64,000 nucleotides of DNA from Thunnus maccoyii (lineage: Eukaryota; Chordata; Actinopteri; Scombriformes; Scombridae): NCBI RefSeq assembly GCF_910596095.1, contig NC_056543.1, positions 23,880,542 through 23,944,541 on the forward strand, read 5' to 3'. Both the position numbers and the translations under genes were made by a program. This document shows, piece by piece, positions 1 to 11,984 of the stretch; the stretch's first letter is position 1, and each line of letters starts with the position of its first letter. The notes under the pieces were generated by a model. That model saw nothing but the letters and a program-made list of their open reading frames with translations, was not told the DNA's origin and made no database searches.

Positions 1-988
1 GCCTTGAATATTTATATACAAATCAACAAAATGAAACCAAGCAGAAAATGAAGATAAAGCAACTTAGAATAAATTGGGGTCAGAAGAATCAACAATTAGT
101 AAGATATAGCCCAGCGCATTTGATATAATTGCATGTGGATAGGGAATAATTGTGATGAAAATGGCCGCTGCACTTTACTGCTTTCATGTGAAAACGCAGT
201 ATCTTTCAATGCGGGACTGTCAGGAGTATATTTGGAATGGCAGTAATGTAATTGATACATGATGAGATACTTGTCATTCATATTATTCATTCCTGCTGCG
301 CTGGGTGAGGAGCTTGAAAATGTGCTACAGAGGCTGATTCTGTATATTTACACCAATCCAGTTATAAATGTCAGCTGTGTAAAAGAAAATAGAGATAGCC
401 TGAAGATTAAAGATGCTGAACTTGCCTATACTGTATAAACCTTTTTTATCCAATTCTTAGTAGACTGGAGCTTTGACCAAAATCTCAGTGTTTCCTGCTG
501 CATTCTTGGATTTGTTTTCTCTCCTGCTTTGCCTCAGAAAACTCCAAAGTGTAATGTTCATGCTCAGTTGTATTTCACACCTTTGACCAAAAGGGGTCAG
601 ACATACTCAGCACTCTCACATTAGCAATCATTATTAATTATTTTAAGAACTACTAATACAAAAAAAAAACTGTGGTAGATCTGTGTTCATGTTACCAGAG
701 CTGAGCTGTGAAGTAAGCTGTTGAGCTAAAAGATAATGACATCTTCTCTGATAAAAGAACCGGCAAAGGTGGTAATTCGCCTGAAAGGAATCCTGAAGCA
801 GCAGTCAGCTCTTGGCTGGGCAGTACAAAGAACTGCTGTGACATACTTTCAGTGTGGTTTGCTGTCACTTCATCTTGAAGCTCTTAAATAGCCCACATCA
901 CTCTCTTTCTTCCCCTGCTCCCCTCTCCCCCTTTTTTTTTTTTGTACAACTCTGTGATATGTGTGTGTGTGTGTGTCTGTGTGTGCAG
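1..988 (+). other. intron of dach1-like gene (upstream part of window)
   Basis: No coding exon is visible here. The stretch is AT-rich non-coding DNA assigned to the intron before the first dach exon in the window. Its last 60 bases hold a T-run (about 931-944), then a (TG)n tract from about 959, and the splice acceptor AG at 987-988. Upstream dach exons, including those of the DNA-binding SKI/SNO-like domain, must lie to the left of the window. Confidence 0.7.
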
Positions 989-1136
989 GGCCTACTGAAA
1001 GTGGCAATTGACAACGCACGGGCTCAGGAGAAGCAGGTGCAGCTGGAGAAGACAGAGCTGAAGATGGAGCTGTTCAGAGAGAGGGAGCTCAGGGAGACTC
1101 TGGAGAAGCAGCTCGCCATGGAGCAGAAGAACAGAG
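989..1136 (+). CDS. dach1: dachshund family transcription cofactor, coding exon 1 of 4 in window
   Basis: This exon encodes 49 residues plus one base of the next codon, beginning GLLKVAIDNARAQEK. That matches my memory of the DACH1 C-terminal (DachBox-C/DD2) region nearly residue for residue. The segment is a heptad-like, E/K/L/R-rich coiled coil containing ELKMELFRERELRETLEKQL. Dachshund proteins are nuclear cofactors of the Six-Eya-Pax network; the C-terminal helix mediates protein contacts, while DNA binding sits in the N-terminal domain outside the window. Boundaries: acceptor TGTGCAG before 989 and donor G|GTAGCG after 1136. The exon starts in phase 0, and its last G joins CA of the next exon to make Ala. 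The acceptor lies inside a (TG)n tract. dach1 is preferred over dach2 from the recalled tail sequence and from the gpr18/gpr183 neighbours; the paralogue is not proven. Confidence 0.93.
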
Positions 1137-1828
1137 GTAGCGCCTGACGACTACCTGGCACTGTTTCCTCCCTGTCAAACGCGCGCGCGCACGCGAGCAT
1201 GTGTGTGTGTAAATGTGTGTACTTACAAGGCGGTTCAGGCCTGCGCTCATGTAGACGTGATAGCTCCTGAATGTGCGTACACAGCTCTGCATGCATGTTT
1301 AATGTTTGACATACTGTACAGTAAGCTGCTGTGTGTTTCTTTGGTTACGGTGATCTGCTTAGCGCCGGTTTCCCTGCTCTTAGACAGTTCACATAATTGG
1401 AAATATGCATTAACTTAAGAGAAATTTGCTCTCTGTCTCATGTTAAATGCATTAACTTCATATGCTAACTGTGTCGTTTATGTTTAATGAGAAAAATTCA
1501 TGAAAAATATCCCAATAAACGTATCAATTTGCTTGAACTCCCTCTAGCAGTTTGGTAAGTCACAGTCAGTATTTGCTCAGATTTTCTTTTTTAAGGAGAA
1601 TCTTTAGATATTATGAAATATTAAGCTTTAATTGATTTCCTTTTTTTTCTATCATAGAGTGCGAGATAAAGAGACCTTATTATCATCTTTTCCTGCTAGA
1701 ATACGATAGCCACCACAACAGTAATCAGATTTCAGACCGTATAAGGCTAAATAAGGCTCCGCTAATTTGTCCCAGAGCTTATTTATTGTTAATGTGGTTT
1801 CCCCCCCCCCCCCCCCCCCCCATCTTAG
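1137..1828 (+). other. dach intron
   Basis: A 692-bp GT-AG intron. It has a short alternating CG/CA purine-pyrimidine tract (about 1181-1196) and then AT-rich sequence. It ends in an uninterrupted run of 21 C residues (1801-1821) followed by ATCTTAG. No gene is seen in it. Confidence 0.85.
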
Positions 1829-1972
1829 CAATCATCCAGAAGCGTCTGAAGAAGGAGAAGAAGGCCAAGAGGAAACTCCAAGAAGCTCTGGAGTATGAAT
1901 CCAAGAGGAGAGAGCAGGCTGAGCAGACTCTCAAGCAGCCCTCGCCCACTGACAGCATGCGTTCACTCAACG
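1829..1972 (+). CDS. dach1: dachshund cofactor, coding exon 2 of 4 in window
   Basis: This exon continues the coiled coil with residues such as IIQKRLKKEKKAKRKLQEAL and ends in the TLKQPSPTDSMRSLN segment. The lysine-rich start (KRLKKEKKAKRK) resembles a nuclear-localisation-type basic patch within the helix. CA at 1829-1830 completes the split Ala codon. The exon ends with the G of a split Asp codon before GTCAGT. The acceptor's pyrimidine tract is a pure C homopolymer. The frame is open across the exon and joins the flanking exons without a shift, which supports a functional gene. Confidence 0.93.
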
Positions 1973-2876
1973 GTCAGTCATTATATGAAAAGCAGACAGC
2001 GGCAAATCCTCACATCTGAGAAGCTGGATACAGAGAGAGTGATTGGCATGTTTGCTGGAAAAATGATTGTTCAGTAATCAAAACAGTTGGCAATTCATTT
2101 TCTCAGTTATTCGACCAATTGTCGATTAATAGTTTGATTAATATTTTGATGTTTTGCATGGAAAAACATCAAAATATCATGTGCCGAATTGAGTCATGTG
2201 GTGTGCATTTATAAGACGTGTCAATCAAGTACTGTGGAGGCTGAAAGTAACTACTACATTTACTCAAGACCTAAACTTTAATACAGTTCATTATTTTTAC
2301 GTGACAAGCTGGAGATGTTACTGTAATTAGTTTGCAAAGTTAAGATTTTACACAGATGCATGTGATGCACAGTAGACAGGAACGAGCTACCTTCAAATAT
2401 ATGTTTATTTCAATATGTTAGTAAGTACGTAAGATCTTAATCTGCATTTGTAGTGACTGTGTTATCATCAGCTGACTGGTGGAGTCTGACACCAGCAGTG
2501 TACAGTATTAGTTCGAGTTATTAGACCAGTAACAAACTAAAAATAAGACTATTAATATTTAGTTAAAGTAAAATTGTACTTCTGACACTACATTTGTACC
2601 ACCACTACACTTCTGTACTTTTATTGAAGCGAACGTTTGAACGCAGGATCTCACTTTTAATGGATTATTACACCAAACTGTTATGTTTTTCCCTCCGCTG
2701 ATCATAATCACACAGAACACAACATCTCATCCAAAATACACCTTCACATCCATGCATCAGAGAGATATAGCTTGAAGGCTCGGCCTCTTGTTTTGAATGA
2801 ACGATGCTGTGAAACCGGCACTGTGATAGGTGGATGTCAGGGATGTTTAACGGTGGTGATCCCTCTCCTCTTGCAG
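1973..2876 (+). other. dach intron
   Basis: A 904-bp intron with donor GTCAGT and acceptor CTCTTGCAG. It is mostly AT-rich and has no ORF with coding character. Nothing else is recognised in it. Confidence 0.8.
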
Positions 2877-2945
2877 ACTCTCTGACCCCTGAGATGGAGA
2901 GTGACCGCAGCAGTGGAAGAACAGATGCTGAAAGGACAATACAAG
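2877..2945 (+). CDS. dach1: dachshund cofactor, coding exon 3 of 4 in window
   Basis: A short 69-base exon encoding (D)SLTPEMESDRSSGRTDAERTIQ, split between the flanking codons. As I recall it, this corresponds to the DACH1 stretch just before the C-terminus, with conservative changes. The acceptor is CTCTTGCAG and the donor CAAG|GTACAG. The reading frame links exon 2 (Asp codon split G|AC) to exon 4 (Asp codon split G|AT). The region is acidic and serine-rich, so probably a flexible tail after the coiled coil. Confidence 0.92.
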
Positions 2946-3049
2946 GTACAGGGGCTCAGATGAGACAATAAATCTCTCTCTCTTTCTCTGGCTCTCACTC
3001 TTGCTCTCTTTCTCTCAGTCTCCCACCCCTCCTCTCTTTCACTCTCTTG

Positions 3050-3052
<3 letters not shown>

Positions 3053-3081
<29 letters not shown>

Positions 3082-3092
3082 TACACACACAC
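3053..3092. repeat. (CT)n-(CA)n microsatellite
   Basis: A compound dinucleotide repeat in the last dach intron: a CT-rich stretch runs into about 17 CA units with one T interruption. Likely polymorphic. Confidence 0.9.
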
Positions 3093-4494
3093 TGCTTCAG
3101 TTTATGAACATTAGTGTTTCTGTGCCTGCTGTTCAGGCATACAGCTCACCATCTGGGCCACAGCACTAGGTCAAGATCATTGGTTTTCTGTAGAAATAAT
3201 ATTGTTTTTTCCTTGACTTTTAGTGACTCTGATGCTTTTAGGAAACACATATTTGTGGGAACAAAACTATGTGCAATACAGTTGGTAAAATAACGAAACT
3301 ACTAAGTAAGGTTGCAGACTAAGAACGAAAGAAGTGTTTTGTTTACAGCTCAGGAAACACTAATGAGTCATAAAACCACAAAAAGCAGTGGAATCCCCCC
3401 TTTGATAGTAATAAAAGGGGGCAAATCAATCCATTTTATGAATAAGCCTTGTACATTTTTAATGGTTTGTTTGTTTGTTAGCCTTGGGGGTGCAGTATGT
3501 GTTTGGGGAAGGGCGCTCTAGTGATAACCTCTGTAGACTGTCTGCTATCTGTGTTTACCCAGATACAAGACACCTCGCAGAGGTTGAATATCCTCATTAT
3601 TACTCGAACGTCTTCCTTTAATACGCCTCAGCTGCGTCTGCTCAGAATTGCCCTTATCAGCGGGAGAGGTCCCAATTTATCCGCGAAAAATGCTCCGTGT
3701 AATTTGCTGTGAAAAGTGGAAAATATTCATCTTTGTGTGCAAGAATAAGTTGGGTCCCTTTAACTCTTTAATGTTTGATTATTCTACTTGAACTGATATT
3801 TTGTGAAAGGGCAAAAAGAAAGAAAATGTACTAAGAGAAATGATGACTCCTCCTTAATTAAATGTCATTCAGTCACTGTGGGGATCTGAAAGAGTTTGAT
3901 GTCTAAAAAAGGAAATCCATATGTCATCATTTAAATACAAAGATAACTTCCAGATACAGCATAATTATAGCCCCCTATTTCATACCAAATTAGTATATTT
4001 AGCCACTTTAATTTTACACTTATATGAAGAGCTGGCTCTTTGTAGTGTAATTGTATCAAATTAAATGTGATAAAAGCTTTATACTTATAGTGACAGCGTC
4101 CATTGTCCTGCTTATATATATTTATAGTCCCAATTCCTTTTTTTGTTTTGATTTTATATCTATCCCTGTTAGAAATGGAGTTCATACGGCCATAGAACAT
4201 ATAATTTTTTGGTCTCTCAATCACTCCGATCATTGCCTCGAAGAGTTGAATGAAGGAGGAAACTGAATAACAGTCTGCACTTTGTGTTTTTGTTCAATTA
4301 GAGAAGCATTTGTCTGCCACCCATGTCTCCTCTGCTCTACTCTGCAAGCCTCGCTGTATAATTAACCTCAAATGGCAAAAAATGATGTTGATAAATTACA
4401 CAAGCAAAGGGGGGAAAAACAAGCCTATCACTCGCATGAAAGCCGAGAGAAATGTGTTGGTATATTCTCAACTCCCAACCTAAGGGAGGCGAAT

Positions 4495-4519
4495 GGAGAG
4501 AGAGGGAGAGAGAGAGAGG

Positions 4520-4553
<34 letters not shown>

Positions 4554-4571
4554 GAGAGAGAGAGAGAGGGG
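4495..4571. repeat. (GA)n purine microsatellite
   Basis: About 75 bases of GAGAGA broken by GGGA units, purine-only on the plus strand. A long homopurine tract of this kind can adopt triplex (H-DNA) structure. The ORF that crosses it is a simple-repeat artefact. Confidence 0.9.
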
Positions 4572-4929
4572 GAAAAAATAATGAGGGCATAATTTTAGAG
4601 AACTAATTATTTCTATTTGTCTTTTGTCACACTTCTCTAATTCTGCGATATTAACACAGTCTGTGTTTATTAATTGCTTTTACAGTGTTTTGAATCGGGT
4701 CCAAGAGGGAACGTGGGTCTTTTCACAGGCAGACAAGCTACTGGGACTGTACCTCGCCAGTACTGCCTGGCAACGGTGCACATGTGAATATCTCTCCCAG
4801 TATCTTCTCTGGTTCCCTGCCGCTTCCCACTCGATGTGTTCGGCAAGTTTACACGACCCTGTGCACAGAGATAAAGTTCTTTGTTGCAAGATTAAACATC
4901 AAAACAGTTAAAGTGAAATTAAAATTAAA

Positions 4930-5160
4930 TGAATGAATGTCACTGAAGCAAAAAAGACTGTAATTAATGGATCCCTTAATTGTCTTCATAAAATATTTGC
5001 ATGGGCATAATTTGCATAATTTACATGTATTAATTAATCTTTCAAAGGAATTTTATGCTGAGAGAAGCCAAAAATTCCCTTTGTTTTATTTAGCATCTAA
5101 TGAAATATTTATCCTCTTTAATGAACTTTTCATCTTGATTTGAATATAAAAATACTAAAG
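4930..5160. promoter_or_regulatory. candidate intronic enhancer / conserved non-coding element
   Basis: An AT-rich block with a dense set of developmental motifs. There are two perfect POU octamers ATTTGCAT (4995-5002 and 5010-5017), two TAATTA homeodomain sites (4961-4966 and 5031-5036), a TCF/LEF-type TTCAAAGG (5041-5048) and a SOX-type CTTTGTT nearby. DACH1 is known for long-range conserved enhancers in its introns and flanking deserts. Function is inferred from motif density only; no alignment was made. Confidence 0.35.
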
Positions 5161-5760
5161 TTTTAACATATTTTAATGAGGCAGTCTTTCATAAAACAAC
5201 GTGTCAAGACGTCACCACATTTTTCTACGCGTGTATGCAAAGCAGATGTTTCAACATTTGCGCTGATATTGCGCGCCGATTTGAAAAAAAAAAAACGGAT
5301 TTGAATCGGTACCATTTGCTTAACAAGCCTCATTACCGATCCCTCGTCTTTCATGAGGATTTTTTTAATCTATCAGAGGTAAAAAAAAAAAAAAAAAAAA
5401 TGCTGCAAAGTCTTAACCACAACTGTGAATCTGAGCAGGCAGACAGGCTGCGAGGTGAGTGTGTGTGTGTGATGTCTCATCTGCTCTTGTTATTGAAAGG
5501 CGTGTATGTGTGTGTGTATCAAGTTGTGCATCCCGGCCCACACTCTTAGTTCTCTCCGCCGGCCCCCTCCTCGGCTTTATGTTCTTCGTGGCGCTGCATT
5601 CATGCTGTAATGACTTTTACACAGAACTTGGTGGTTGTTGCTTGAATAGAGGCAGCCAGAGTGCAATGCCTTTGAGACCTACGGCAGTGCTGGGTAATTA
5701 GCCTGTGTGTTTGTAACCCCCCCCCCCCCCCTCACCCTTCCCCACAACACACACATACTG

Positions 5761-5764
<4 letters not shown>

Positions 5765-5800
<36 letters not shown>
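5765..5800. repeat. (CA)n microsatellite with upstream C-run
   Basis: About 18 CA units. A run of about 15 C residues lies 30-40 bases upstream (about 5717-5732). Both are non-coding simple repeats in the dach intron. Confidence 0.9.
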
Positions 5801-5802
<2 letters not shown>

Positions 5803-6989
5803 CACATACACAACATGCCTTTGTTTTCTCCTCTCTCAATGCACGACAATACATAAAACACTGGCTGGAAGGGAGAACAAGACTTAATTGATAAAATATT
5901 GATATTTTAAGAGGTGCAGATTTCAAATCCAACAAAAACAAGTTTTAATTCTGAGCTGTAAAATCAGAATTTTTTAAATTATAGACAATAATCTGATACT
6001 GAAAGCTTGTGTGTGCCGGCAGAGGTAAACATACTGTTAGACATTGCAACCAGGTGTATCCTCCACGTCTCTGTAGAATAGGAATCAAGCGTCGTCTCTG
6101 ATGTCCTGCGCGGCTTGTGTCATGTCCAACAACTTGCGCTGCTAAACGTCTTTGTGTGCGTTTGTCTTTAACATTGAATTATTTAGACGCGCTGCCATAG
6201 AGAGGTGTGCTTCTTAAAGGCATTACTGTAGCGTTCTTCCAGCGGCGGAAATGTGAAGGTAATAAACGTCAAACGTGCTCCTGAGCTGTGCCTAACAGAT
6301 GCTTTTACCAGCTCAGCGTCGCAGCAGCCTCTGCTCGCTCAGGCGAACACTCAGACAAGAGTGTTCGCTGAAAATGGACAAAGCTCGTTAGGTTAGAGGT
6401 GTCTGGAGATAACGTGGCAGAGGAATGTCTGCCGTTTTCAATAAACACTATTTCCATGCAGGAAATGTCACTTAGAGAGAGCTCTACATCATGAGTGCAG
6501 TATTATGTTCAAACAAGCGTATCAGTAGAGATGTCTTAAACACATGTGGCATGCAATTCTGATGCCTTTGAGTGCTTACCATAGCTGCTTTTACAGTGTG
6601 TGCCTTGTCGGTAATAAAATATGCATTTTACAGTGTGATTATATCCTGAATGATGTGATGTATAGGATCTTAAATACAAAGATTTAACTGTTTTGAAGAT
6701 AATCCAATAAACGGCATAGTTCACACATGATCATTGCTTCTATTTGTTGAATCTGTATTTTTCTCTTTATTACTGTACATCATGTTTAATCATATTTGTC
6801 ACAGTTTCTCACTTTATCTCGTCCTTATATCGGTTTTTAAATCCATAGTAATGCGTCTGAAATCGAAAGACTAGAGGGCAACATTTTGAAGTTACGTTTC
6901 ATCAACAATCACATCCTGAACAGTGCATTTGCGTCAGCAGGATGTTAGCTGTTGGCTAATCTTTGGCTCCTGTGTGTCCTCTGTTGCAG

Positions 6990-7027
6990 ATGGAAGACTG
7001 TTCCTGAAAACCACAGTGATGTACTGA
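6990..7027 (+). CDS. dach1: dachshund cofactor, terminal coding exon
   Basis: The final coding exon encodes the last residues DGRLFLKTTVMY and the stop TGA at 7025-7027. From memory this is the dachshund C-terminus with Tyr to Phe in RLYLKT. The acceptor is CTGTTGCAG. With the three upstream exons it gives 132 residues in one continuous frame (148+144+69+38 bases = 133 codons with stop). The intact frame and conserved terminal motif make this the strongest identification in the left part of the window. Confidence 0.93.
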
Positions 7028-9325
7028 TAAGGCTGCGAGGAGCTGGAGGAAATAAAAATTTAAAAAAAGGAAAGAAAAAAAAAAAGAAAAGAAAATCCAT
7101 GAAGATTCTCAAGAGCCCTTATCCAGGCTGATTTAGTAGTGGAAAGAAGTCAAGCTGCTTGTAGGAGTTCAATGGAAATGTTGCTGTGTTCACCCAAATG
7201 CTGGAGGATGTTGTGTCTGAATGTAGAGTAAGAAGTCCTTTTTTTCTCACAGAGGCCAACATTAAAAAGTTTGATAGAGCGGCTTTTGACGTAACAGTTT
7301 GGCCAACGTGAAGGATAAACATATATATTGAGCACAGTAAAAATGTACCCATGGTACACTGTTGGTAATAGCCCATAAATTCACAGCACTGAAGATTTTT
7401 ATACTGTATCTCAGCCAGCGAGAAAGCTTTGAAAAAGAAATCCGACTGAAGTTTTGTTTTTGTATTTCAAATTGAATTTTGAGAAGCAAAAAAATGACAC
7501 GTGGAGATGAACCTTGTGAGGAGGAGAAAAAAAAAAAAAAGTGAATCTATCCATGTGTTCATCAAAAGAGAAGACTGATGTTTGATTTTCATGTTTTCTA
7601 AATTAGATGACAATACAATCAAGTTTCCTTTTTACCATTGTTGTACATACAAGATCTGATGATAATGATAGGAAAACTCACTATCGAACCCGAGTGGATT
7701 GATAAGGTATGTGTATATAACGTTAAGAGGTATTGTGTATGCAGTAGAGCTATTAGGCAAACAATACCACCATTTATATAAACCTACAGTTTTGTTTTGT
7801 TCTATTTCTGAGCCATCATTCTTTCCTATAGCTGCCATTTTTTGGTGAGAAAGCATGCAGGCATGTAAATGTTTGTCCTGGAATTATGATATTTAATAAA
7901 TCCTATATTGTGCTGAACAAATACTAGGGTTGACTCACTCAAGCCCAAATGATTTTGAAAACATAATTATCAAACATTTCACTTTCAAATGAAGACTTTT
8001 GCTGTCAATAGTACTGTAATCTTTGTAACAGAGGTAATATTTCTTGGAATTTACTGTACATTTTTGTCATGAGACACTCAAAATCAGCACCTCTCAATGC
8101 TTTTTTAAAAAAAAATAATGCAAACTAATTATGATCACGTGTCAGCTTGAGAAACCGAAACAATCAGTCATGACACAACTTTTCAAAACTCAACGCCATT
8201 TAATTACATTGCTCAAATCCCTGTTCAACCCTTGTACACAGACTTTTTCTTTTTTTTAATGATATCCTGATGGAGTAAAAAAAAAAACAAAAAAAAAACT
8301 TTCATAATAAGTTATCATTTTCCTGTTACTTTCCCTGAAGACTTTTGGATTTCGGTGCTGAAACACCTGTGTATATTCTCTAGACATAAGCTGATGTCAG
8401 TCCTTTTAACTTCAAAACAGTTTAGACCTTATGTGTTACAATCAGGAGAGGAGGAGTGTCCCATGTTCACAATGTGTTTGTTCTTTTTGTTCTCAATGGA
8501 GTGTCTAGGTCTGTTGTCACTGATAACTTATATAGCTTCTCGAATCATCTCTTCATTGTACTTCAAATTCAAATAAAGTTAACATGTTGATGATAAACTA
8601 TGTGAGTTAACTGTGTTTGCCCGATGCTCTCGGACACACTTCCGTGCCGTGCCTCTGTTGACGAGTGTCTTTTTTTTTTTTTTTTTTTGAGGAATCCGGT
8701 GCAGAGGTGTAGAAGTTGCACATGACACTGATTTAACATTCCAGATAAAGCTCGATACTGGAAAGGCCACCTACACAATAAACTTGTAGATCATCACCGC
8801 TGAGACCGCCAAACATAAAGAGTCGAGATGATCTGATACAAATGTAGGCAAGTGTTGGGGGCAGCTCTTTTTTTTTTGTGATTCTGAATCATTGTTGTGT
8901 TTTTGGCGTATTCTTTTTTCGAGACCTTTACAATCAACCTTCAGTCTTTTAACTCATTTCTATGTATTACTGTATGTATGGCCTAAAAAAAAAAACATTG
9001 CAGGTATACTGTACTAAAAATAAATGAGCATATTGTTCTTCTCTTTGTATAGCGGTTACAAAAAAAATGTATTCAAATGATGAGAATATCTTTTAAGTTT
9101 CCTTTCTTTCCACTGAGTGATGATTGAGAGTGTGTGAGTGTACGTGTGCCCTTTGACTTGCACGTGTGAGTGTGTTTTTTTAAATGCATAGGCTAATCCT
9201 AGTTAAAGTATGTAAATGAGGGTGTTACCGAGCTCACTGTAAATAAATTATTTCATGTGTACTTTGAAGTGTATGACACTAATTCACTATATAGCACCAT
9301 AAAATAAACAGCACTCATTTAACCA
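7028..9325 (+). other. dach1: 3'UTR of dach1-like gene (inferred)
   Basis: About 2.3 kb of AT-rich sequence follows the stop codon. AATAAA signals lie at 7895, 8572, 8777, 9019, 9242 and 9303. Pumilio-type sites TGTACATA (7642-7649) and TGTAAATA (9238-9245) are present, along with many A and T runs. A long multi-signal 3'UTR is usual for this gene family. The end is placed after the last AATAAA and is an inference; no transcript evidence is available. Confidence 0.6.
9303..9308 (+). terminator. probable distal polyadenylation signal of dach
   Basis: AATAAA, last of a series downstream of the dach stop, close behind another at 9242-9247. Earlier signals could give shorter isoforms. Confidence 0.45.
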
Positions 9326-10859
9326 GTTGCACATCGCTGTACGCTCATGCATCATATTATTTGCTTTAACAACATACAGAGTTGCCCAAGAAGTTATATC
9401 AAATTATTCTGTTTTGTATATGTGACATTGTTGTGGCACTTCATGCAGATTTCCTCGCTTTCTTGTAATTATTATTTGCACCGACTGCTGTTGAATGACG
9501 TTATTTGTTTTGCTCTAAAGACACAACAGTTATCCACAGGGATCATTTCAGAGCAACCGGTAACAGGTACAGCTCTTAAAATGCATAAAAAAAAAATACA
9601 AAATCGACATTGAGAGACAAATTTCTCTAGTAAGCAATTCTGAGTGAAATGTGTTGACACAGCATGCTTGGCCCATTCCCATTCTGCATGCTTTTTAAAG
9701 CATGGCCGTAACACAGCCACAGAGATGAATAATTGACTGATTGCTGCATAATTCAATGCTGCATTGTAAAAATTCAAGGCCTGAAATGTTTCAAGCTTTT
9801 CTTCTTCTTTTTTTTTTTTTTTTTTTATTAAAAATGAGGTTAAAGTTTCAATCAACCTTGAAAGAACAATATGACACACAAAGGGCAATCAATCATGAAA
9901 CCATGCTTCTGGTTGAGTTCAAACTCATACTGACTTTAGCGGCTCCTCTCAAAACTTGCGCTCGCTCTGGAGTGAAAGAAACGTCCACTTTATCCATTTA
10001 ATGACTCAATTGCCCCCCCCTTCACTCTATTTTTTTTTCTTTTTTTTTTGCTGCAGTGAAAGATTCACTCTGCTCACTCCCAATGAGCTTGTGAGACGTG
10101 GGCTGTTCACAGCTATTACTCAGATATTCTGTTTATTTCTCTATCTGATGCCTTTTTCTGCACTGGCATCTGAGAGACGAGGCCCTGCAGCTACATGTTT
10201 CATATCACTGCACATTTTGTAATAAATTCAATTCAGTACAAATATGACCATGAGGCATGAAGACTTTAAATACCAAATGTGCATTATAGCTGTGTTGTTG
10301 CATTTCTCTTCACTGTAGTGTGGAAAGCACAATGCTGATTGCATTATTCAAAGCCGTGTGAGCTGTGTGCCTTATTTACTTGGCTTGACTTGGAGATGTG
10401 CTCACGAAGACATCATCCAGACGGGATTATTCCACATGATCCTGCCTCTTATTTCACTGTTGGTTTGCCTAATGTCATATTGCACAATTTTGTTGTTATT
10501 TTGTGCTTGCTTGACCAGCTGAGGAAACATTTGTCCAGACACCGCTGACGGATTTTTTTTTTTTTACACTTTGAGGGTCAAAAAGTTTCTCAAGAGAGAA
10601 ATGAAGTTGTATTTATACTTCCGAATAGTGTCAACTGCATTGTTAACCCTGACTGAGCTAATTCCTCGCTCATAATCATGACCAGGTGATGGCCGTTTAG
10701 TGAAAGCAGTAATATTGCATGTCTCTTGATAACTCAGCGGTGCCCTGAGTCTGTGGAGAGACATTAGGAAGGTGCAGGCTGATAGTCTGAAAGATAGGAC
10801 TAATGTCACCTAATCAGATAGACCATTATGTATTAGCGAAACTACAAAACAGTTTTATC

Positions 10860-11080
10860 TGACAAGGGCCAGGCCACATTACCTAAATTAACATTTTGCA
10901 AGCATGAACATGGAAGCCCACAGAGGCGAGGGGAGGGCTATAGGACTGTGCGCTTAGACATTCGGCAGTAATTATTAATTTATGATTGTCTCTGGTCTTA
11001 ATGAAAATGAAAGCCAGGAAAGAGAACAGGGAGGGATAATGTGGCGTGAAATTGAGTTTCATTTGTACAGGGGCCACCTT
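10860..11080. promoter_or_regulatory. candidate conserved non-coding element
   Basis: Non-repetitive sequence of mixed composition with homeodomain-type motifs: TAATTATTAATTTATG around 10968-10983 and CTAAATTAACATTTTG around 10882. It is flanked by plain low-complexity DNA. It lies 2 kb downstream of dach, whose flanks are rich in long-range enhancers in other vertebrates. Based on composition alone. Confidence 0.25.
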
Positions 11081-11984
11081 TTAACTCTGCGCTTCTTAGG
11101 CGGAAATGGAGCCGAGCACTCCTCTCTCTCTCTCTCTTTCTCTAGAGAATGTGTTTCAGTGGTTTTTTTTTTTTATTTTTTATTATGCTCTCTTTCCTTT
11201 CAGTCTTTCACTCAGAGCTTGTTCATATCCTCTCATCCTTTTGTGATATTTGGGTCCAACACGCCCTTTAACATCTCCATTACTCTCATAAGGCCTTTTC
11301 AAAATGACACAAGGCTCTTTGATGTCTGATAACTATGTCAACAAGTTTCTTGAATGGAAATGTCTCAGCACAGTGCTTCTCTAATGTCAACAAGGCGACG
11401 CAAAAAAAGGTCTCGGACCAAGTTGGATGGAGAGGGTCTGAAAGAAAGGTAGACTGATTTACACAAGATTGTATGGAATATAATACCCTGTTGATACAAT
11501 ACAAGATGGAATTAACTGTAAAGGGATTTTTTTTTTTTAATGCAGGCAGATGCTGGCAGTATTGATCCCTGTGGAGGGTGGCATGCCAATTTAAGGCTTA
11601 CCCTAGTGCTATACTGAAGTGATGGTTAAACAGCAGGGATGCTGGAGGGGATAAAGGTCTTAACACAAACATATGCAGATATGATAGGCTTTAGAAAATG
11701 TATATAATATTTTGCAGAGATTACATTGAAATAGCATCCTAAATATTCTTACACTGGTTTCTTCATTATAACCACTTTCAGTTTGCAGGTAAACCGATAC
11801 ACTATCAAGTCCAACTTCAAGTTCCACCTTTACTGGCTGCCTCAAACTTTGTTAAAGGATATGGCTGGTGATGTTCTATATTTTTCTGATTGTCAACAGA
11901 GCCAAACCAACAATGAACTGATCCTACTTACAAGTAGCCTATTGTGTGCGTATCCAAAGCCTGATATATCTTATTCCTCTGTGC

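Larger units (their letters stand above)
2946..6989 (+). other. large last intron of dach gene
   Basis: A 4.0-kb intron. It holds microsatellites (CT/CA at about 2970-3092, GA at about 4495-4571, CA at about 5765-5800), an A-run near 5381-5400 and a C-run at about 5717-5732. It also contains AT-rich blocks with homeobox and POU-type motifs, notably around 4930-5160 (listed separately). No further exon is convincing. Several ORFs of 60-100 codons exist but lack splice context and family resemblance. Confidence 0.75.

Noticed and set aside
4624..4911. 95-codon plus-strand ORF in the last dach intron
   Set aside because: An antisense ORF of similar size overlaps it, there is no consensus acceptor/donor pair, and dach has no known exon of this kind.
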